DNA of 64,000 nucleotides from Photobacterium sp. TY1-4. GTDB taxonomy: Bacteria > Pseudomonadota > Gammaproteobacteria > Enterobacterales > Vibrionaceae. This document shows, in pieces, positions 27,888-38,555 of the stretch. Within the stretch, counting starts at the first letter, position 1; every line of letters starts with the position of its first letter. The stretch spans positions 2,604,001 to 2,668,000 of the forward strand of contig NZ_CP099734.1 of the NCBI RefSeq assembly GCF_025398175.1. The letters are read 5' to 3'. The position numbers and the translations under genes are program-made. The notes under the pieces were generated by a model that saw only the letters and a program-made list of their open reading frames with translations, did not search any database and had not been told where the DNA came from.

Positions 27888-28340
27888 TCAGGGCAACTCA
27901 CGGGTCAGCTTGCGGGCAAACTGCAAGGTTGAGAATTCATCCATCAGCTTTTGCTCCTGTTTGTCCCGGAGCCGCTGCTGCTCTGTCTGTTTCTTTTCCA
28001 GTAGCCATTCCACCGAGCGGCGCTTTTTACGCATCTCGTGCCAATGGGCACTGCACTGCTCAACCTGCCGTTCGAACTGGGCCCCGGCAGCTTTCTGCTT
28101 CACCAGCGTTTCATCGAGCTGGTTGAGGAATTTCTGCAAGTGGCCGAAGCTGCTGGCCGTGAGTCCGTTCTGGCCCCGAGCCGTCAGTTGCTTGCTGTAA
28201 TCAAGCCGGTACTGCTCGATTTGCTGCAGCTGCTGGTAATAGCTCTCCAGCTCCAGACGCGCCTGATTGAGCGCCAGGGATGCCTGGTGCTCATCTTCTT
28301 TGGTTTTCTCCAGAATCAACGTCAGTGCCGTGTCCGCCAT
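27888..28340 (-). CDS. fliJ: Flagellar export chaperone FliJ
   Basis: 150 residues, almost entirely charged coiled coil (two long helices rich in Gln, Glu, Lys), typical for FliJ, the stalk-like protein within the FliI hexamer. Last gene of the fliE-J operon. Confidence 0.94.
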   Translation of the reverse strand: MADTALTLILEKTKEDEHQASLALNQARLELESYYQQLQQIEQYRLDYSKQLTARGQNGLTASSFGHLQKFLNQLDETLVKQKAAGAQFERQVEQCSAHWHEMRKKRRSVEWLLEKKQTEQQRLRDKQEQKLMDEFSTLQFARKLTRELP

Positions 28341-28363
28341 GTCAGCTCCGCTTGTGTTTCAGG

Positions 28364-29686
28364 TTAACCGCTCAGGGTCGAGCGAAGCATGTTGATGCAC
28401 ATCTCATAAGGCACCGACTCTTTCATCGACTGTTGCAGGTAGGCGTCCAGTTTAGGCTTATAACTGAATGCCTGATCAATCCCGGGATCAGTACCCGGTT
28501 TATAGGCGCCAATCGACACCAAGTCCTGGTTCTTACGGCAAATCGACAGGATCTGGCGCACAGCTTTCGCCATCAGCATGTGCTCTTCACTGACAATCGC
28601 CGGCATCACCCGGCTGACGGAGCGCTCGACATCGATCGCCGGATAATGACCGGCATCCGCCATTTCGCGCGACAGCACAACGTGGCCGTCAAGGATCGCC
28701 CGCGAGGCATCGGCGATTGGGTCCTGCAAATCATCGCCTTCCGTCAGGACGGTAAAAAAAGCCGTGATCGAGCCTTGGTGCTCGCCCCCGTTCCCGGCGC
28801 GCTCAACCAGCGCCGGCAGCTTGGCAAACACCGACGGCGGATATCCTTTGGTTGCCGGCGGCTCGCCGACCGACAAGGCGATTTCCCGCTGCGCCTGGGC
28901 AAAGCGAGTGAGTGAATCCATCAACAACAGCACATCCAACCCCTGATCGCGGAAGTACTCGGCGATAGTCAGGGCCGTCTGACAGCCTTTCAGGCGCATC
29001 AACGGGGAAGCATCGGCCGGGGCCGCCACGACCACCGCCCGCTGGCGACCTTCGACGCCCAGAATTTCATCGATAAATTCTTTGACCTCACGGCCCCGCT
29101 CGCCAATCAGCCCCACCACCACCACCTGGGCGGTTGTCCCCCGGGTCATCATCCCGAGCGTTACCGACTTGCCAACCCCGGAGCCGGCAAACAAGCCGAT
29201 CCGCTGGCCTTTACCGACCGTCAATAGGCCGTTGATTGCCTTGAGTCCAACATCCAGCGGCTCCTTGATCGGCTTACGGGCGAGCGGGTTGATCGGATCG
29301 GCGTTAAACGCGGCCCGCTCGGCAGTATAAATGTCACCCAGGCCATCAAGCGGGTTGCCGACGCCGTCGATCACCCGTCCCAGCAATTCCGACCCGACCG
29401 GCAAGCCACTGTTTTGCAGCACCGGGGTAACTCTGGCCCCCGGCATAATGCCGGTCAGTTGCTCGCTGGGCATCAGGAACAGGGTCTCTCCGGAAAAGCC
29501 GACGACTTCAGCTTCGATATCCCCGCTGAGGGTTTCCACCCGGCACAGGCTCCCGACCGGCGCCCGGCAGCCGACCGCCTCCAGTGTTAACCCGACCACC
29601 CGAACCAGGCGACCCGAGGCCACCGGCCGACAGGCCAGATGCTCGGTTTTGTAACGGCCGAGGCGCTCGGCCAGCGTGGCTGCCAT
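28364..29686 (-). CDS. fliI: Flagellum-specific ATPase FliI
   Basis: 440 residues, F1-ATPase beta-like. Walker A GSGVGKS at about 168-174, the Walker B region [20 protein letters not shown] and the catalytic Glu in [11 protein letters not shown] are present. It powers unloading of substrates at the export gate. The start overlaps the fliH stop (TAATG). Confidence 0.97.
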   Translation of the reverse strand: MAATLAERLGRYKTEHLACRPVASGRLVRVVGLTLEAVGCRAPVGSLCRVETLSGDIEAEVVGFSGETLFLMPSEQLTGIMPGARVTPVLQNSGLPVGSELLGRVIDGVGNPLDGLGDIYTAERAAFNADPINPLARKPIKEPLDVGLKAINGLLTVGKGQRIGLFAGSGVGKSVTLGMMTRGTTAQVVVVGLIGERGREVKEFIDEILGVEGRQRAVVVAAPADASPLMRLKGCQTALTIAEYFRDQGLDVLLLMDSLTRFAQAQREIALSVGEPPATKGYPPSVFAKLPALVERAGNGGEHQGSITAFFTVLTEGDDLQDPIADASRAILDGHVVLSREMADAGHYPAIDVERSVSRVMPAIVSEEHMLMAKAVRQILSICRKNQDLVSIGAYKPGTDPGIDQAFSYKPKLDAYLQQSMKESVPYEMCINMLRSTLSG

Positions 29687-30489
29687 TACTGGCCTCCGGT
29701 ACTGTGCTGGCTATTGGCGCCCTGGAACTGTTGTAAGAGGTGGCGGATCCGATCCTCGATGAGGTAGTCCACGCTGGCGTCGCCCGACACGACCTGCAGG
29801 TCGCCACGGTTGAGCGACGGCTCAGCTTGCAGCGTCCATTGACGCTCCGTGAGATTGTCTTCGCCGTAGGCCTCTTTCACCAAGGTTAAATCATCCGGGT
29901 GCAGGTTCATTTGCACCTTGCGACCGGCAATCGGCAGCGCGCCCATCACCTCACGAATGGTATTTAGAATAATTTGAGGATTGGTTTGCACCTCCACCCG
30001 GATCAGCTCCCGGGCCAGGCAGGCGACCATTGATACCATTTGCTGTTCGACTTCAGCATCCACCTGCTGTAATGGCGTTGCCAGTTGCTCTATCAGCGAC
30101 GTCAGATGCGCCACCTGCTCGGTAATTTGCGTCTGTCCCTGCTCCAGGCCCTGAGCCAGCCCCTGTTCAAACCCTTCCTGGTGACCGGATGCCAGACCTG
30201 CTTCGTGTCCGGCCTGGAGCCCTTCGGCATGACCGGCGGACCGGCCTTCAGCCAGCCCTTCTTCATAAGCCGAATGGCGGATTTCTTCGAGATCGGCTGC
30301 CGTTAACGGCGGCGGGCCTTGCTCTTCCGGCATTGCTTCCAGTTCGGGATGCCACTGTGGATCATAGTTCAGGGCATTATCCACCGGTCCCTGCTGTTCA
30401 TCGGCGTAGTCCGGGTATGCCCAGCGCTCAAGCTCCTGCGCCTGGTGCTCGGACACCCGTAAAAAACCGCGACGGCGTTCAAGACTCAT
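29686..30489 (-). CDS. fliH: Flagellar assembly protein FliH
   Basis: 267 residues from the ATG at 30489, preceded by AGGAG at good spacing. The centre carries a run of four-residue repeats of the AxxxG/GxxxG kind ([19 protein letters not shown]), as known in FliH proteins, followed by a V-ATPase E-like C-terminal domain. It is the peripheral stalk that regulates FliI. Confidence 0.94.
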   Translation of the reverse strand: MSLERRRGFLRVSEHQAQELERWAYPDYADEQQGPVDNALNYDPQWHPELEAMPEEQGPPPLTAADLEEIRHSAYEEGLAEGRSAGHAEGLQAGHEAGLASGHQEGFEQGLAQGLEQGQTQITEQVAHLTSLIEQLATPLQQVDAEVEQQMVSMVACLARELIRVEVQTNPQIILNTIREVMGALPIAGRKVQMNLHPDDLTLVKEAYGEDNLTERQWTLQAEPSLNRGDLQVVSGDASVDYLIEDRIRHLLQQFQGANSQHSTGGQ

Positions 30490-30528
30490 CGCCACTCCTC
30501 AGGACCATGTCCCGGCATCATCCACTCA

Positions 30529-31569
30529 TTACAGGAATTCATCCGCGCCGCCTCCGGTCAACATCAGCTCACCGGCATCAGACAAGCGACGGGCGATCGA
30601 CAGAATCTCTTTCTGCGCAGCTTCCACATCGGAAACGCGGATCGGTCCCATCGCTTCCAGATCGTCCTGCAGCATTTCCGCAGCCCGTTTGGACATATTG
30701 CGCAGAATTTTATCCCGCAGCACATCGTCGGCCCCTTTGAGGGCCTGTTGCAGCAGATCTTGCGGTACATCACGCAGCAGCGTCTGGATCCCGCGATCAT
30801 CGACTTCAGCCAGGTTATCAAAGACAAACATCAGATCGTCGATCTGGGTCGCCATATCTTCATCGGCTTCACGGATTTGCTCCATCAACAACCCTTCAAC
30901 ATTGTTGTCGAGGTAGTTCATGATCTCTGCCGCGGCCTTCAGGCCGCCAATTTTCGCCGCCTGAGCACCGGCCTGACCGGCAAACTGTTTCTCCATGATG
31001 TCATTCAGCTCATGCAGGGCCGCCGGCTGGACTTCTTCCAGGTTGGCGATCCGCATCATCAGATCGAGACGGGTCCGCTCCGGGAACTGCGCCAGGATTT
31101 CCGCAGACTGCTCCGGCTCAAGATAGGACAACACAATGGTCTGGATCTGCGGGTGCTCATTGAGAATGATGCTGGCCACTTGGCGCGGATCCATCCATTT
31201 GAGGGAATCCAGACCGCGCGAGCCGCTGCCCATCAGGATTTGATCCACCAGGTTATTGGCCTTGTCTTCGCCCAGGGCTGCCACCAGGGTATTGCGGACG
31301 AAGTCTTCACTCCCCATCCCGATACTGGTGTATTTCTGGATATCTTCCAGGAAGTGGCGATGCACCGCCGAGACTTTTTCCTGGCTCAGATCAGTCATGG
31401 AGGCCATCACGCTCCCCACCCGCTGCACCTGTTTCGGCTCCAGATGGCGAATAATACTGGCCGCATCCTGCTCGCTGAGACTCAGCAACAGGATGGCCGC
31501 TTTGTCGGCCCCGGTCAGGGACGACACATCGAATTTTTTTTCTTCCGTTGTCGCGACTTCGTTAGCCAT
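30529..31569 (-). CDS. fliG: Flagellar motor switch protein FliG
   Basis: 346 residues with three armadillo-like domains: N-terminal FliF-binding part, the middle EHPQ motif (LNEHPQIQTIVLSYLEPEQ), and the C-terminal torque helix with charged residues (LMFVFDNLAEVDDRGIQTLLRDV). It is the rotor face that meets the stator. It overlaps the fliF end by 8 bases. Confidence 0.97.
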   Translation of the reverse strand: MANEVATTEEKKFDVSSLTGADKAAILLLSLSEQDAASIIRHLEPKQVQRVGSVMASMTDLSQEKVSAVHRHFLEDIQKYTSIGMGSEDFVRNTLVAALGEDKANNLVDQILMGSGSRGLDSLKWMDPRQVASIILNEHPQIQTIVLSYLEPEQSAEILAQFPERTRLDLMMRIANLEEVQPAALHELNDIMEKQFAGQAGAQAAKIGGLKAAAEIMNYLDNNVEGLLMEQIREADEDMATQIDDLMFVFDNLAEVDDRGIQTLLRDVPQDLLQQALKGADDVLRDKILRNMSKRAAEMLQDDLEAMGPIRVSDVEAAQKEILSIARRLSDAGELMLTGGGADEFL

Positions 31570-33310
31570 CTTCGCTTACCCAACTTTTCACAACTTGCGC
31601 GGCCAGATCCGGCTCATTGGCCACCAGGGCCCGCACCGCTTTCAGCAAATCTTCGTCTTTATGCAGATTCGGCAAATCGAGGGTACTGCTGCTCAGCTCC
31701 AGTCCTTCGACGCCATCCAGCTCGGCGCCGATGAGATCCACACCATCTTCGCCAAACTTCCCAATCGGCATGCCGTTTTCATCCAACGGTGTGCCATCCG
31801 ACGCCTGATTCGGATACAGCAACTTGCGCATTGCCGGGCGGACCAAAACCAGAACCACCACGACAATCACCAAGGCGGCTGCCAACCAGCGGATCCAGGT
31901 ATTGAAATTCGGGTGTTCCCAAATCGGCAGATCCGGTACCACCTGCTCCTCCGGCATCGCGAACGGTACCGAAATCACTTCCAGCATATCGCCCCGGCGC
32001 TCAGAGAAGCCGACCCCGCCTTTCAGCAGGCGGGCAATTTTCGCCAGTTCAGCCTCGCTGACCGGCACCCGGGTGATCTCGCCGGTTTCCGGGTTGGTGA
32101 TTTGCTTGTAGTCAACGGCGACTGACACGGTCTGGCGATTCACGATCCCGGTTTGTGCCCGCTTGTGCCGAATGGTCGTGTCGAGCTCAAAGTTCCGGGT
32201 CGACTCCCGGTGAACCGAGCCATTGCTCGAACCTTTGCCCGCTTGCATTTCCGCAATGTCCTGCGGGATCGACGAATCTGCCGGCGGCTGGTTACTCAGT
32301 GCTCCCGGGATCCCGGCCACCACATGACCGTTGTTATAATCTTCCAGCGTATATTCGCTTCGGGTCGACGGCGTGGTCGGATCATACTGCTTGCGGGTTT
32401 CTTCAATCGCACTGAAGTCCAGCGACACATCGACCTGCGAGGTATAGTTGCCCAGTCCCAGTACCGGGATCAGAATCGCATCAATTTTCTCCCGCAGCGC
32501 CTGCTCTTGCTTACGCTCGAGTTCATATTCCTTCCGCTGCGCCGCCGCACTCGGATCTTCGGTGCCCGAGCTCAGCAAACGCCCGTGTTGATCGGTCACC
32601 GTAACCCGGGTCGGCCTCAGGCCGGGCACCGCGGTCGCCACCATATCGACAATCGAGTCGACTTCTTCCTGGCGCAGACTGCCATTGGTGCCCAAAGTCA
32701 AAAACACCGAGGCCGAGGCTTCCTGGTTATGCCGTACAAACACACTTTGCTTCGGCATCGCCAGCAAGACCTGGGCTTTACGCACCTGGCGGATTTGTTC
32801 AATGGCCCGGGCCAGCTGACGCTCCCGGCTCAGCTTCAGGCGCTCACGTTCCAGGCGCTGTGATACCCCAAACCCCATATCCTGCAGCAGGATTTCATCA
32901 CCTTCGGCGACATTGTTATTCAGGCCGGCTCGGCTCATTTCCAGCTTGATCGACGAGAATTTGTCTGCCGCGACTCGGATTGTATTGCCGTCGAGGGTGT
33001 ATTCGATCTTTTTCTGATCAAAATGATCCAGGATCGGGATGAGCTCCTCGGTTTCAAACGTCCCGAGCGGCCGCATTTCCGGCTCTTTGATCCAGACCAC
33101 CACCAGCACAATCAGCGCCACACAAATCGCGATCGACAAGACCAGGATCACCTGACGCAATAAGTCCAGATTCCCCAGCAGGCTATCAACACGACCGGCA
33201 CTCTTTTCCTCGGTGTCCGGGTTCTGCAGCTCCAGTTCGGAGTCGGTCACTGCCGGCGGAGGCGCATTACCGGCAACCGCCAGCTCGTGGTTTGAAGATG
33301 ATTCCGACAC
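31562..33310 (-). CDS. fliF: Flagellar MS-ring protein FliF
   Basis: 582 residues, two membrane helices (about 50-70 and 460-480), ring-building motifs between them, and a C-terminal FliG-binding tail (DLAAQVVKSWVSEDG). Start codon GTG. It forms the MS ring, the first flagellar part inserted at the pole by FlhF. Confidence 0.97.
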   Translation of the reverse strand: MSESSSNHELAVAGNAPPPAVTDSELELQNPDTEEKSAGRVDSLLGNLDLLRQVILVLSIAICVALIVLVVVWIKEPEMRPLGTFETEELIPILDHFDQKKIEYTLDGNTIRVAADKFSSIKLEMSRAGLNNNVAEGDEILLQDMGFGVSQRLERERLKLSRERQLARAIEQIRQVRKAQVLLAMPKQSVFVRHNQEASASVFLTLGTNGSLRQEEVDSIVDMVATAVPGLRPTRVTVTDQHGRLLSSGTEDPSAAAQRKEYELERKQEQALREKIDAILIPVLGLGNYTSQVDVSLDFSAIEETRKQYDPTTPSTRSEYTLEDYNNGHVVAGIPGALSNQPPADSSIPQDIAEMQAGKGSSNGSVHRESTRNFELDTTIRHKRAQTGIVNRQTVSVAVDYKQITNPETGEITRVPVSEAELAKIARLLKGGVGFSERRGDMLEVISVPFAMPEEQVVPDLPIWEHPNFNTWIRWLAAALVIVVVVLVLVRPAMRKLLYPNQASDGTPLDENGMPIGKFGEDGVDLIGAELDGVEGLELSSSTLDLPNLHKDEDLLKAVRALVANEPDLAAQVVKSWVSEDG

Positions 33311-33326
33311 TAACTATTTCCCGATC

Positions 33327-33638
33327 TTAAACTGGCATGTTCATCAGTTGCTTATAGGCGTCCACCAGCTTATTGCGGACCTGAACGGTGGCTTCAAAAG
33401 CGACGCTGGACTTATTCCGGGCAATCATCACATCCGACAGAGACACACTGCGATCCCCTTGATCGAAACGTGTGGCCAGCTCGCCAGAAGCGGACTGCAG
33501 TTGATTGACGGTTTTAATCGCATCACCCAGGACCGCGCCGAAGTCTGCGCTCACCTGCTGACCGGTTGCCGGATGCGACGTATTCTGGGCTTCCAGCTTC
33601 ATCGCCTGCATTTCTGCCTGAAATCCGTTAACTTTCAT
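33327..33638 (-). CDS. fliE: Flagellar hook-basal body protein FliE
   Basis: 103 residues with the family C-terminal motif VSLSDVMIARNKSSVAFEATVQVRNKLVDAY (seen as SLSDVMIARNKSSVAFEA and VRNKLVDAYKQLM). It links the MS ring to the rod. First gene of the fliEFGHIJ operon. Confidence 0.96.
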   Translation of the reverse strand: MKVNGFQAEMQAMKLEAQNTSHPATGQQVSADFGAVLGDAIKTVNQLQSASGELATRFDQGDRSVSLSDVMIARNKSSVAFEATVQVRNKLVDAYKQLMNMPV

Positions 33639-33743
33639 GATATTCCCCGTACAGTCAAAAAAGTGTCACCGCTTTAGATACAGTGACGGATTTTATTCAT
33701 TTGAGTTCGTGTTGCCTAGTCTTCACGTGGTTTCGTGAAACGA

Positions 33744-33761
33744 TTAGCAAGCTTACCGCCA
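33744..33761 (-). promoter_or_regulatory. Predicted sigma-54 promoter of fliE
   Basis: Minus strand TGGCGGTAAGCTTGCTAA: TGGC at -24 and TTGCT at -12, with GG and GC ten bases apart. It lies about 105 bases upstream of fliE and 40 bases after the flrC stop. The matching V. cholerae promoter is FlrA-activated. Confidence 0.8.
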
Positions 33762-33798
33762 GTGCAAGCCGATAACCCTGCCTCAGTGCAGTTTTTCC

Positions 33799-35181
33799 TT
33801 AAACTGGGATCTCGATTCCAGCATCGCGCATTTTCGCCAGCTTATAACGCAGGGTGCGCGGACTGATCCCCAATTTCTCCGCGACATCCTTGCGCCGGCC
33901 TTCGCAGGCGCGGATCGTATCGAGGATGATGGCAAATTCCTGCTCGCGCAGCTCTCCCCCCAACCCTTCGACGCCGGACGGGATCTGCACCGGCTCGATC
34001 GTCGGCACTGGTGGTGTCGATTCTACCGCGGTTTGCAGGCTTTGTGCATCCAGCCAATCCAAACCTTCCAATAAAATGTGTTCACTTTCAATTCGGTGGC
34101 CATCAGCCAGGATCAGCGCCCGCTGGATCACGTTATCCAGCTCCCGCACATTGCCCGGCCAGCGATATTGCTGGAGCTTTTGAATCGCGGCAGTGCTCAA
34201 CGTCGGGACCGGTAGTCCCTGCTTCATACAATGGCGCTCTGTCAGATAACCGGCTAACGGAGCAATATCTCCGACGCGCTCAGCCAATGCCGGCCACACG
34301 AGCGGAAAAACATTGAGCCGATAATACAGATCTTCGCGAAAATGCCCTTCCGCTACATATTGCTTGAGATCCCGGTTACTGGTCGCCAGAACCCGGACAT
34401 TGAGCTTGATACTCTTGCGGCTGCCGAGCCGCTCGACTTCCCGCTCCTGCAACACCCGCAGCAGTTTGACCTGCAGGTTCAAGTCCATCTCGCTGATTTC
34501 ATCGAGCAGGATCGTGCCGTCCTGCGCCTGCTCAAACTTACCGGGACAAGCCTGGACGGCGCCAGTGAAGGCCCCTTTTTCGTAGCCGAACAGCGTCGCT
34601 TCCAACATATTGTCCGGGATCGCCGCACAGTTAATCGCGACAAAGGGGCCATCCCGGCGCTCGGAATGTTCGTGAATATAGCGGGACATCACTTCTTTGC
34701 CGGAGCCGCTTGGCCCCAACACCATCACGCTGGCATCGGTTTTTGCGACCTTCTCTGCCAGCGCCAGTAACTTCTTCGACTTCTCATCCTCGGCAATGGC
34801 GTGGCTGGATTCGCTTTTGACCGGTGCGTAACGGCTGACCATGTTCAACAGCACTTCCGGCGCAAAAGGCTTGGCCATATAGTCGATGGCCCCTTCTTTC
34901 ATCGCGGATACCGCATCTTCAATATTGGCGTAGGCGGTCATCAGCAACACCGGCAGCTTCGGCCAGTGTTGTTTAATGCTGCGCAGCAAGCCCAGGCCAT
35001 CCATGCCGGCCATCTGCACATCAGAAACCACGATATCGACCGGCTCAGATTTCAACAACAGCAATGCCTGCTCGGCACTGTCCGCTTCCAGCCATTGGTA
35101 GCCGGCCAGGGCTAACGTATCAACCAGCGCCTCACGCAGCCCTTCATCATCTTCGACGACCAATACACGGCTTTGATTCAT
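33799..35181 (-). CDS. flrC: Sigma-54 response regulator FlrC
   Basis: 460 residues from the ATG at 35181 (GGAGAG five bases upstream). Receiver domain with phospho-acceptor Asp54 (VVSDVQMAGMDG), AAA+ domain with GPSGSGKE and the sigma-54 contact loop GAFTGA, and a Fis-type helix-turn-helix at the C-terminus (AEKLGISPRTLRYKLAKM). It activates class III genes, including the flaA-type flagellin and the rod and hook operons. Start overlaps the flrB stop. Confidence 0.96.
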   Translation of the reverse strand: MNQSRVLVVEDDEGLREALVDTLALAGYQWLEADSAEQALLLLKSEPVDIVVSDVQMAGMDGLGLLRSIKQHWPKLPVLLMTAYANIEDAVSAMKEGAIDYMAKPFAPEVLLNMVSRYAPVKSESSHAIAEDEKSKKLLALAEKVAKTDASVMVLGPSGSGKEVMSRYIHEHSERRDGPFVAINCAAIPDNMLEATLFGYEKGAFTGAVQACPGKFEQAQDGTILLDEISEMDLNLQVKLLRVLQEREVERLGSRKSIKLNVRVLATSNRDLKQYVAEGHFREDLYYRLNVFPLVWPALAERVGDIAPLAGYLTERHCMKQGLPVPTLSTAAIQKLQQYRWPGNVRELDNVIQRALILADGHRIESEHILLEGLDWLDAQSLQTAVESTPPVPTIEPVQIPSGVEGLGGELREQEFAIILDTIRACEGRRKDVAEKLGISPRTLRYKLAKMRDAGIEIPV

Positions 35182-36248
35182 CACGACTCTCCAATTGCTT
35201 GTTGTTGGTGGGTTGTTGCGGCATCCGGTGCCTGAGCCGACGCGCCAGCCAGGGGGAAAGTCAGGGTAAAACAGGCGCCCTGACCCGGCTCGGACTCGAG
35301 AGACAATTGCCCTTTATGGGCAGTGGCCACCATCTGAACTACAGCCAATCCTAACCCCGTCCCCTGCTGGCGGGTGGTAAAGAAAGGCTCCAGGATTTTC
35401 GATTGCATCTCCGGTGCAATTCCCGGCCCGTTGTCGGCAACGGAAATCTGCACCGTCTCTCCCTGCAGCCGACAGTAGAGTCCGACCCGGCATTGCTTTC
35501 CGGACATCTGAATGGCATTGGTGATTAAATTCCCCAGCGCACTGGCCAGGGCATTGGCGTTGCCAAGCAGGGTCAAGCTCTCGTCTTCGCAATCAATGCT
35601 GAAATCGACCTGGTTGGAGACCACCTGGGCTTCGACCATGTTATCGAGTTCATTCAGCAGACTCTCCAGGGTAAAAGTGGCGACCACCTTGTTGTCACCG
35701 CCCTTTGCAAACAAGAGCATATCATTAACCTGCTTTTCCAGATCATGTAGGCGATCAACTAATTTGGTCTGAAACCGCTGCCGGGTGTGCTGATTCAGAT
35801 TCGGCGCCGATAAATTGGCGGCGTACAGCATGGCACTCGAAAGCGGGGTCCGCACCTGGTGCGCCAGCGAAGCGACCATCTTACCTAAAGAAGATAACCG
35901 CTGCATTTCACTGATCCGCGATTGCAACAGTCGGGTTTCCGTCATATCGGTAATAAAAATCAACTGACCGCTGTCTGTGGCCGAAATGGCCAGTTTGACT
36001 TTCCGTCCGCTGCGCAACGAAACCTCATGGCCGTCATCGTCCTGTGGCGCGAATGCCCGCTGAATGACGGAAAACCAACGCTCTCCGACCAACGGCTCGC
36101 CGAGCAAACGCCGGGCTTCCGGATTCGCTTCATCCACGACCCCGGTCGAGTCGAGAAAAATAACGCCGGACGGCATGACGTCCAGAACCTGCTGATAGCG
36201 GCTTACCTGCTGGGTGAGCGTCCCGGATGGTGGAGCATTGTCGGCCAT
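35181..36248 (-). CDS. flrB: Sensor histidine kinase FlrB
   Basis: 355 residues from the ATG at 36248 with AGGGA upstream. Cytoplasmic, no membrane helix. PAS-like domain (about 15-105), H box with His130 in SLAHQVRTPLSSAM, and the HATPase boxes NGPGI and GTGLGLAVVQ. It phosphorylates FlrC. The signal is not known; in relatives it follows completion of the MS ring and switch. Confidence 0.95.
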   Translation of the reverse strand: MADNAPPSGTLTQQVSRYQQVLDVMPSGVIFLDSTGVVDEANPEARRLLGEPLVGERWFSVIQRAFAPQDDDGHEVSLRSGRKVKLAISATDSGQLIFITDMTETRLLQSRISEMQRLSSLGKMVASLAHQVRTPLSSAMLYAANLSAPNLNQHTRQRFQTKLVDRLHDLEKQVNDMLLFAKGGDNKVVATFTLESLLNELDNMVEAQVVSNQVDFSIDCEDESLTLLGNANALASALGNLITNAIQMSGKQCRVGLYCRLQGETVQISVADNGPGIAPEMQSKILEPFFTTRQQGTGLGLAVVQMVATAHKGQLSLESEPGQGACFTLTFPLAGASAQAPDAATTHQQQAIGES

Positions 36249-36281
36249 GAGTTCCCTGATAAAAACGCATAAAAACACCAA

Positions 36282-36301
36282 TTAAGCATGTTTTATGCCA
36301 A
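36282..36301 (-). promoter_or_regulatory. Predicted sigma-54 promoter of flrBC
   Basis: Minus strand TTGGCATAAAACATGCTTAA: TGGCA at -24 and ATGCT at -12, GG and GC ten bases apart. It is about 35 bases upstream of flrB, between the flrA terminator and the gene, as expected for the FlrA-dependent class II promoter. Confidence 0.75.
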
Positions 36302-36344
36302 AATAAAATTCATATTATCAATGGCTTGGCGAAAAGAAAAGAAA

Positions 36345-36376
36345 GCAGGCAGTGTCAAGAAGGTGACACTGCCTGC
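36345..36376 (-). terminator. Terminator after flrA
   Basis: Thirteen-base perfect stem GCAGGCAGTGTCA/TGACACTGCCTGC with a six-base loop, followed on the minus strand by TTTCTTTTCTTTT. It starts 14 bases past the flrA stop codon and separates flrA from flrBC. Confidence 0.88.
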
Positions 36377-36390
36377 GATAGAGAGGAAAA

Positions 36391-37848
36391 TTAGCGCAGG
36401 TCGTCTTTGTTCAGACCATATTTGCGCATTTTTTCAACCAGCGTCGTTCGGCGCATACCCAGCATATCTGCTGCGCGGGCAACCACGCCGGATTGGGCTT
36501 CCAGGGCCTGACGGATCATGTCAACTTCCAGATCAGCCAGCATTTCTTTCAGGTTGACCCCTTCCGGCGGCAAATCGCTCATGCCGGCATGCTCATCCTG
36601 CTCGACATAGCTGGAAGCGAACATGTCGGCCAGCGCGGCCCGCTCTTGATCTTCCGTCGACAGGAAATGATCTTCCGGTTGGAACTCCGGCAAATCGTTA
36701 TAGCGATACTTCATCGGCAGGTGGTTGACGTCGACCATCTCCCCCGGATACAGAATGATCAGACGCTCGACCAGATTCGCCAGTTCACGCACGTTGCCCG
36801 GCCAGTCATGCTCCATCAGGGAGGTAATGGCACGCGGCGTAAAATGGATCAGCTTCGCCCCTTCGGCTTCCATCCGCGCCAGCAGCTCTTGCAGCAACAG
36901 CGGGATATCACCAATCCGTTCGCGCAGTGCCGGCATCTCAATCGGGAACACATTCAGGCGGTAATAGAGATCTTCGCGGAACGTATTGTTCAGGATCATC
37001 TCATCCAGATTACGGTGCGTTGCCGCAATGATCCGGACATTGACCTTGATGGTATCGTTGCCACCTACCCGCTCGAAGCAGCGCTCCTGCAGCACCCGCA
37101 GGAGTTTCACCTGCATCGGCATCGGCATATCGCCGATTTCATCCAGGAACAGGGTACCGCCTTCAGCCAGTTCGAAACGCCCCTTCCGCGCAGAAATCGC
37201 TCCGGTGAACGCACCTTTCTCATGGCCGAACAGTTCGCTTTCCAGCAACTCCGGCGGGATCGCGCCACAGTTGACCGGCACAAACGGCCCTTTGCCACGG
37301 GAAGAATGGTAGTGAACATTACGGGCCACCACTTCTTTTCCGGTGCCGGACTCGCCGAGGATCAACACGCTGGCATCCGTAGAGGAAACCTGTTCAATCA
37401 GATGACGGACCTGGCTGATCGCTTCGCTGCGACCCACCATGCTGCGGAATAAGGTGTTTTTCCGCCCCAGCTGCGGGACCTGGAATGCACGCTTGCCAAG
37501 GAATTCCTGGCAATGGCGTAACGCATCAGACAGCTGGCCGTAATATAACGGCAACTCCAGTTCACCCACATAATTGGGTAACCCCGCCAGCTCTTCGGCA
37601 TGGCATGATAATGCAATGACAGGAATATGATTGTGGACTCTTAATTCATCCAGAATCTTTTTCAGGGTTTTCCCATTACTTACTTTTCCCAGTAAACAGG
37701 CACCCCATTCCTTTTCCCAAAGCGAATTATCAACCTCACCAGCCGACACAGCTTCGTGTTGCTCACCAACAAAATTCAGGATGACACTGAGGTCATGACG
37801 GTGCTGCTGGTCGTCATCAATAACGAGGGTTTTTGCTAAACCTTGCAT
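36391..37848 (-). CDS. flrA: Master flagellar regulator FlrA (sigma-54 activator)
   Basis: About 485 residues from the ATG at 37848 ([13 protein letters not shown]). N-terminal FleQ-type degenerate receiver domain, AAA+ core with GESGTGKE and KGAFTGA, and a Fis-type helix-turn-helix ([20 protein letters not shown]). It starts the flagellar cascade. No Shine-Dalgarno precedes this ATG (the bases just upstream read TCTCCT), and an in-frame ATG at 37935 would add 29 residues; homology favours the shorter form. Confidence 0.94.
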   Translation of the reverse strand: MQGLAKTLVIDDDQQHRHDLSVILNFVGEQHEAVSAGEVDNSLWEKEWGACLLGKVSNGKTLKKILDELRVHNHIPVIALSCHAEELAGLPNYVGELELPLYYGQLSDALRHCQEFLGKRAFQVPQLGRKNTLFRSMVGRSEAISQVRHLIEQVSSTDASVLILGESGTGKEVVARNVHYHSSRGKGPFVPVNCGAIPPELLESELFGHEKGAFTGAISARKGRFELAEGGTLFLDEIGDMPMPMQVKLLRVLQERCFERVGGNDTIKVNVRIIAATHRNLDEMILNNTFREDLYYRLNVFPIEMPALRERIGDIPLLLQELLARMEAEGAKLIHFTPRAITSLMEHDWPGNVRELANLVERLIILYPGEMVDVNHLPMKYRYNDLPEFQPEDHFLSTEDQERAALADMFASSYVEQDEHAGMSDLPPEGVNLKEMLADLEVDMIRQALEAQSGVVARAADMLGMRRTTLVEKMRKYGLNKDDLR

Positions 37849-37981
37849 AGGAGAGATATTGCCTGCCTTTATAGGATTTTCTATTCTATGGCTTTTATAC
37901 CAAACTGAGTCATCAGCAGAGCCACTGATCTTCATTCAGTTGAGTATTACTGAGGAACAGCAACCAAAAGTATTGCCGTCC

Positions 37982-38010
37982 ATTGTAATAAAAGCACAGG
38001 ATAAGGCAAC
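37982..38010 (-). promoter_or_regulatory. Possible sigma-70 promoter of flrA
   Basis: Minus strand TTGCCT, 16-base spacer, TACAAT. It would give a leader of about 125 bases before flrA. Weak -35 box; no sigma-54 match was picked out in this region, as expected for the top of the cascade. Confidence 0.3.
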
Positions 38011-38134
38011 CGGGGACACGCAAAAGCTGTGACCCCAGTACAAAGGAAAGTGTAGATCAAGGCATTGGCGGTGGTATTTTGACTATCCAGGCGAGCAGCC
38101 AGTAACCAATACCCTGGTTTGGGAAACGACGGGA

Positions 38135-38545
38135 CTAGACGTCAAGCTGCGTCATGTTGTGATATTCAGTCGGGATCTGATCCCAGGCGGATTTGATTTC
38201 CCGCAACATGTCGATCACTTCGTCGATCGGCGCGTCCAGGTTTTCCTGGTTGGCTTTGTAGATCTGCTGGATCATATAGTCATACAGTGCATCCAGATTC
38301 ATCGCAATCTCAGCACCATCTTCCATCGACAGACAGCTGCGCAGACTGATCACAATATCCAGCGCCTTGCCCAGACGTTCGCCTTTCATCGCAATATTGT
38401 TCTGACCCATGGCCGCTTTGCCCTGGATCAAACGCTCAATTGCCCCGGCCATCAGCATCGAGATCACACGGTGGGGTGATGCCGATGTTAACTGACTGTC
38501 TACAGATACACGCTTGTAAGCCTGTAGTGATCCTCTCATTGCCAT
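38135..38545 (-). CDS. fliS: Flagellin export chaperone FliS
   Basis: 136 residues from the ATG at 38545 (AAGG upstream at good spacing). Four-helix bundle of the FliS family with AYKRVSVDSQLTSASPHRVISMLMAGAI (read in parts) and QENLDAPIDEVIDMLREIKSAW. It keeps flagellin monomers unpolymerised before export. Last gene of flaG-fliD-flaI-fliS. Confidence 0.95.
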   Translation of the reverse strand: MAMRGSLQAYKRVSVDSQLTSASPHRVISMLMAGAIERLIQGKAAMGQNNIAMKGERLGKALDIVISLRSCLSMEDGAEIAMNLDALYDYMIQQIYKANQENLDAPIDEVIDMLREIKSAWDQIPTEYHNMTQLDV

Positions 38546-38555
38546 TTTTCTAACC

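Noticed and set aside
36493..37452. 319-codon open frame opposite flrA
   Set aside because: Shadow of the AAA+ domain; similar shadows lie opposite other GC-rich genes (11669-12466, 19424-19936, 38939-39721, 21400-22251).
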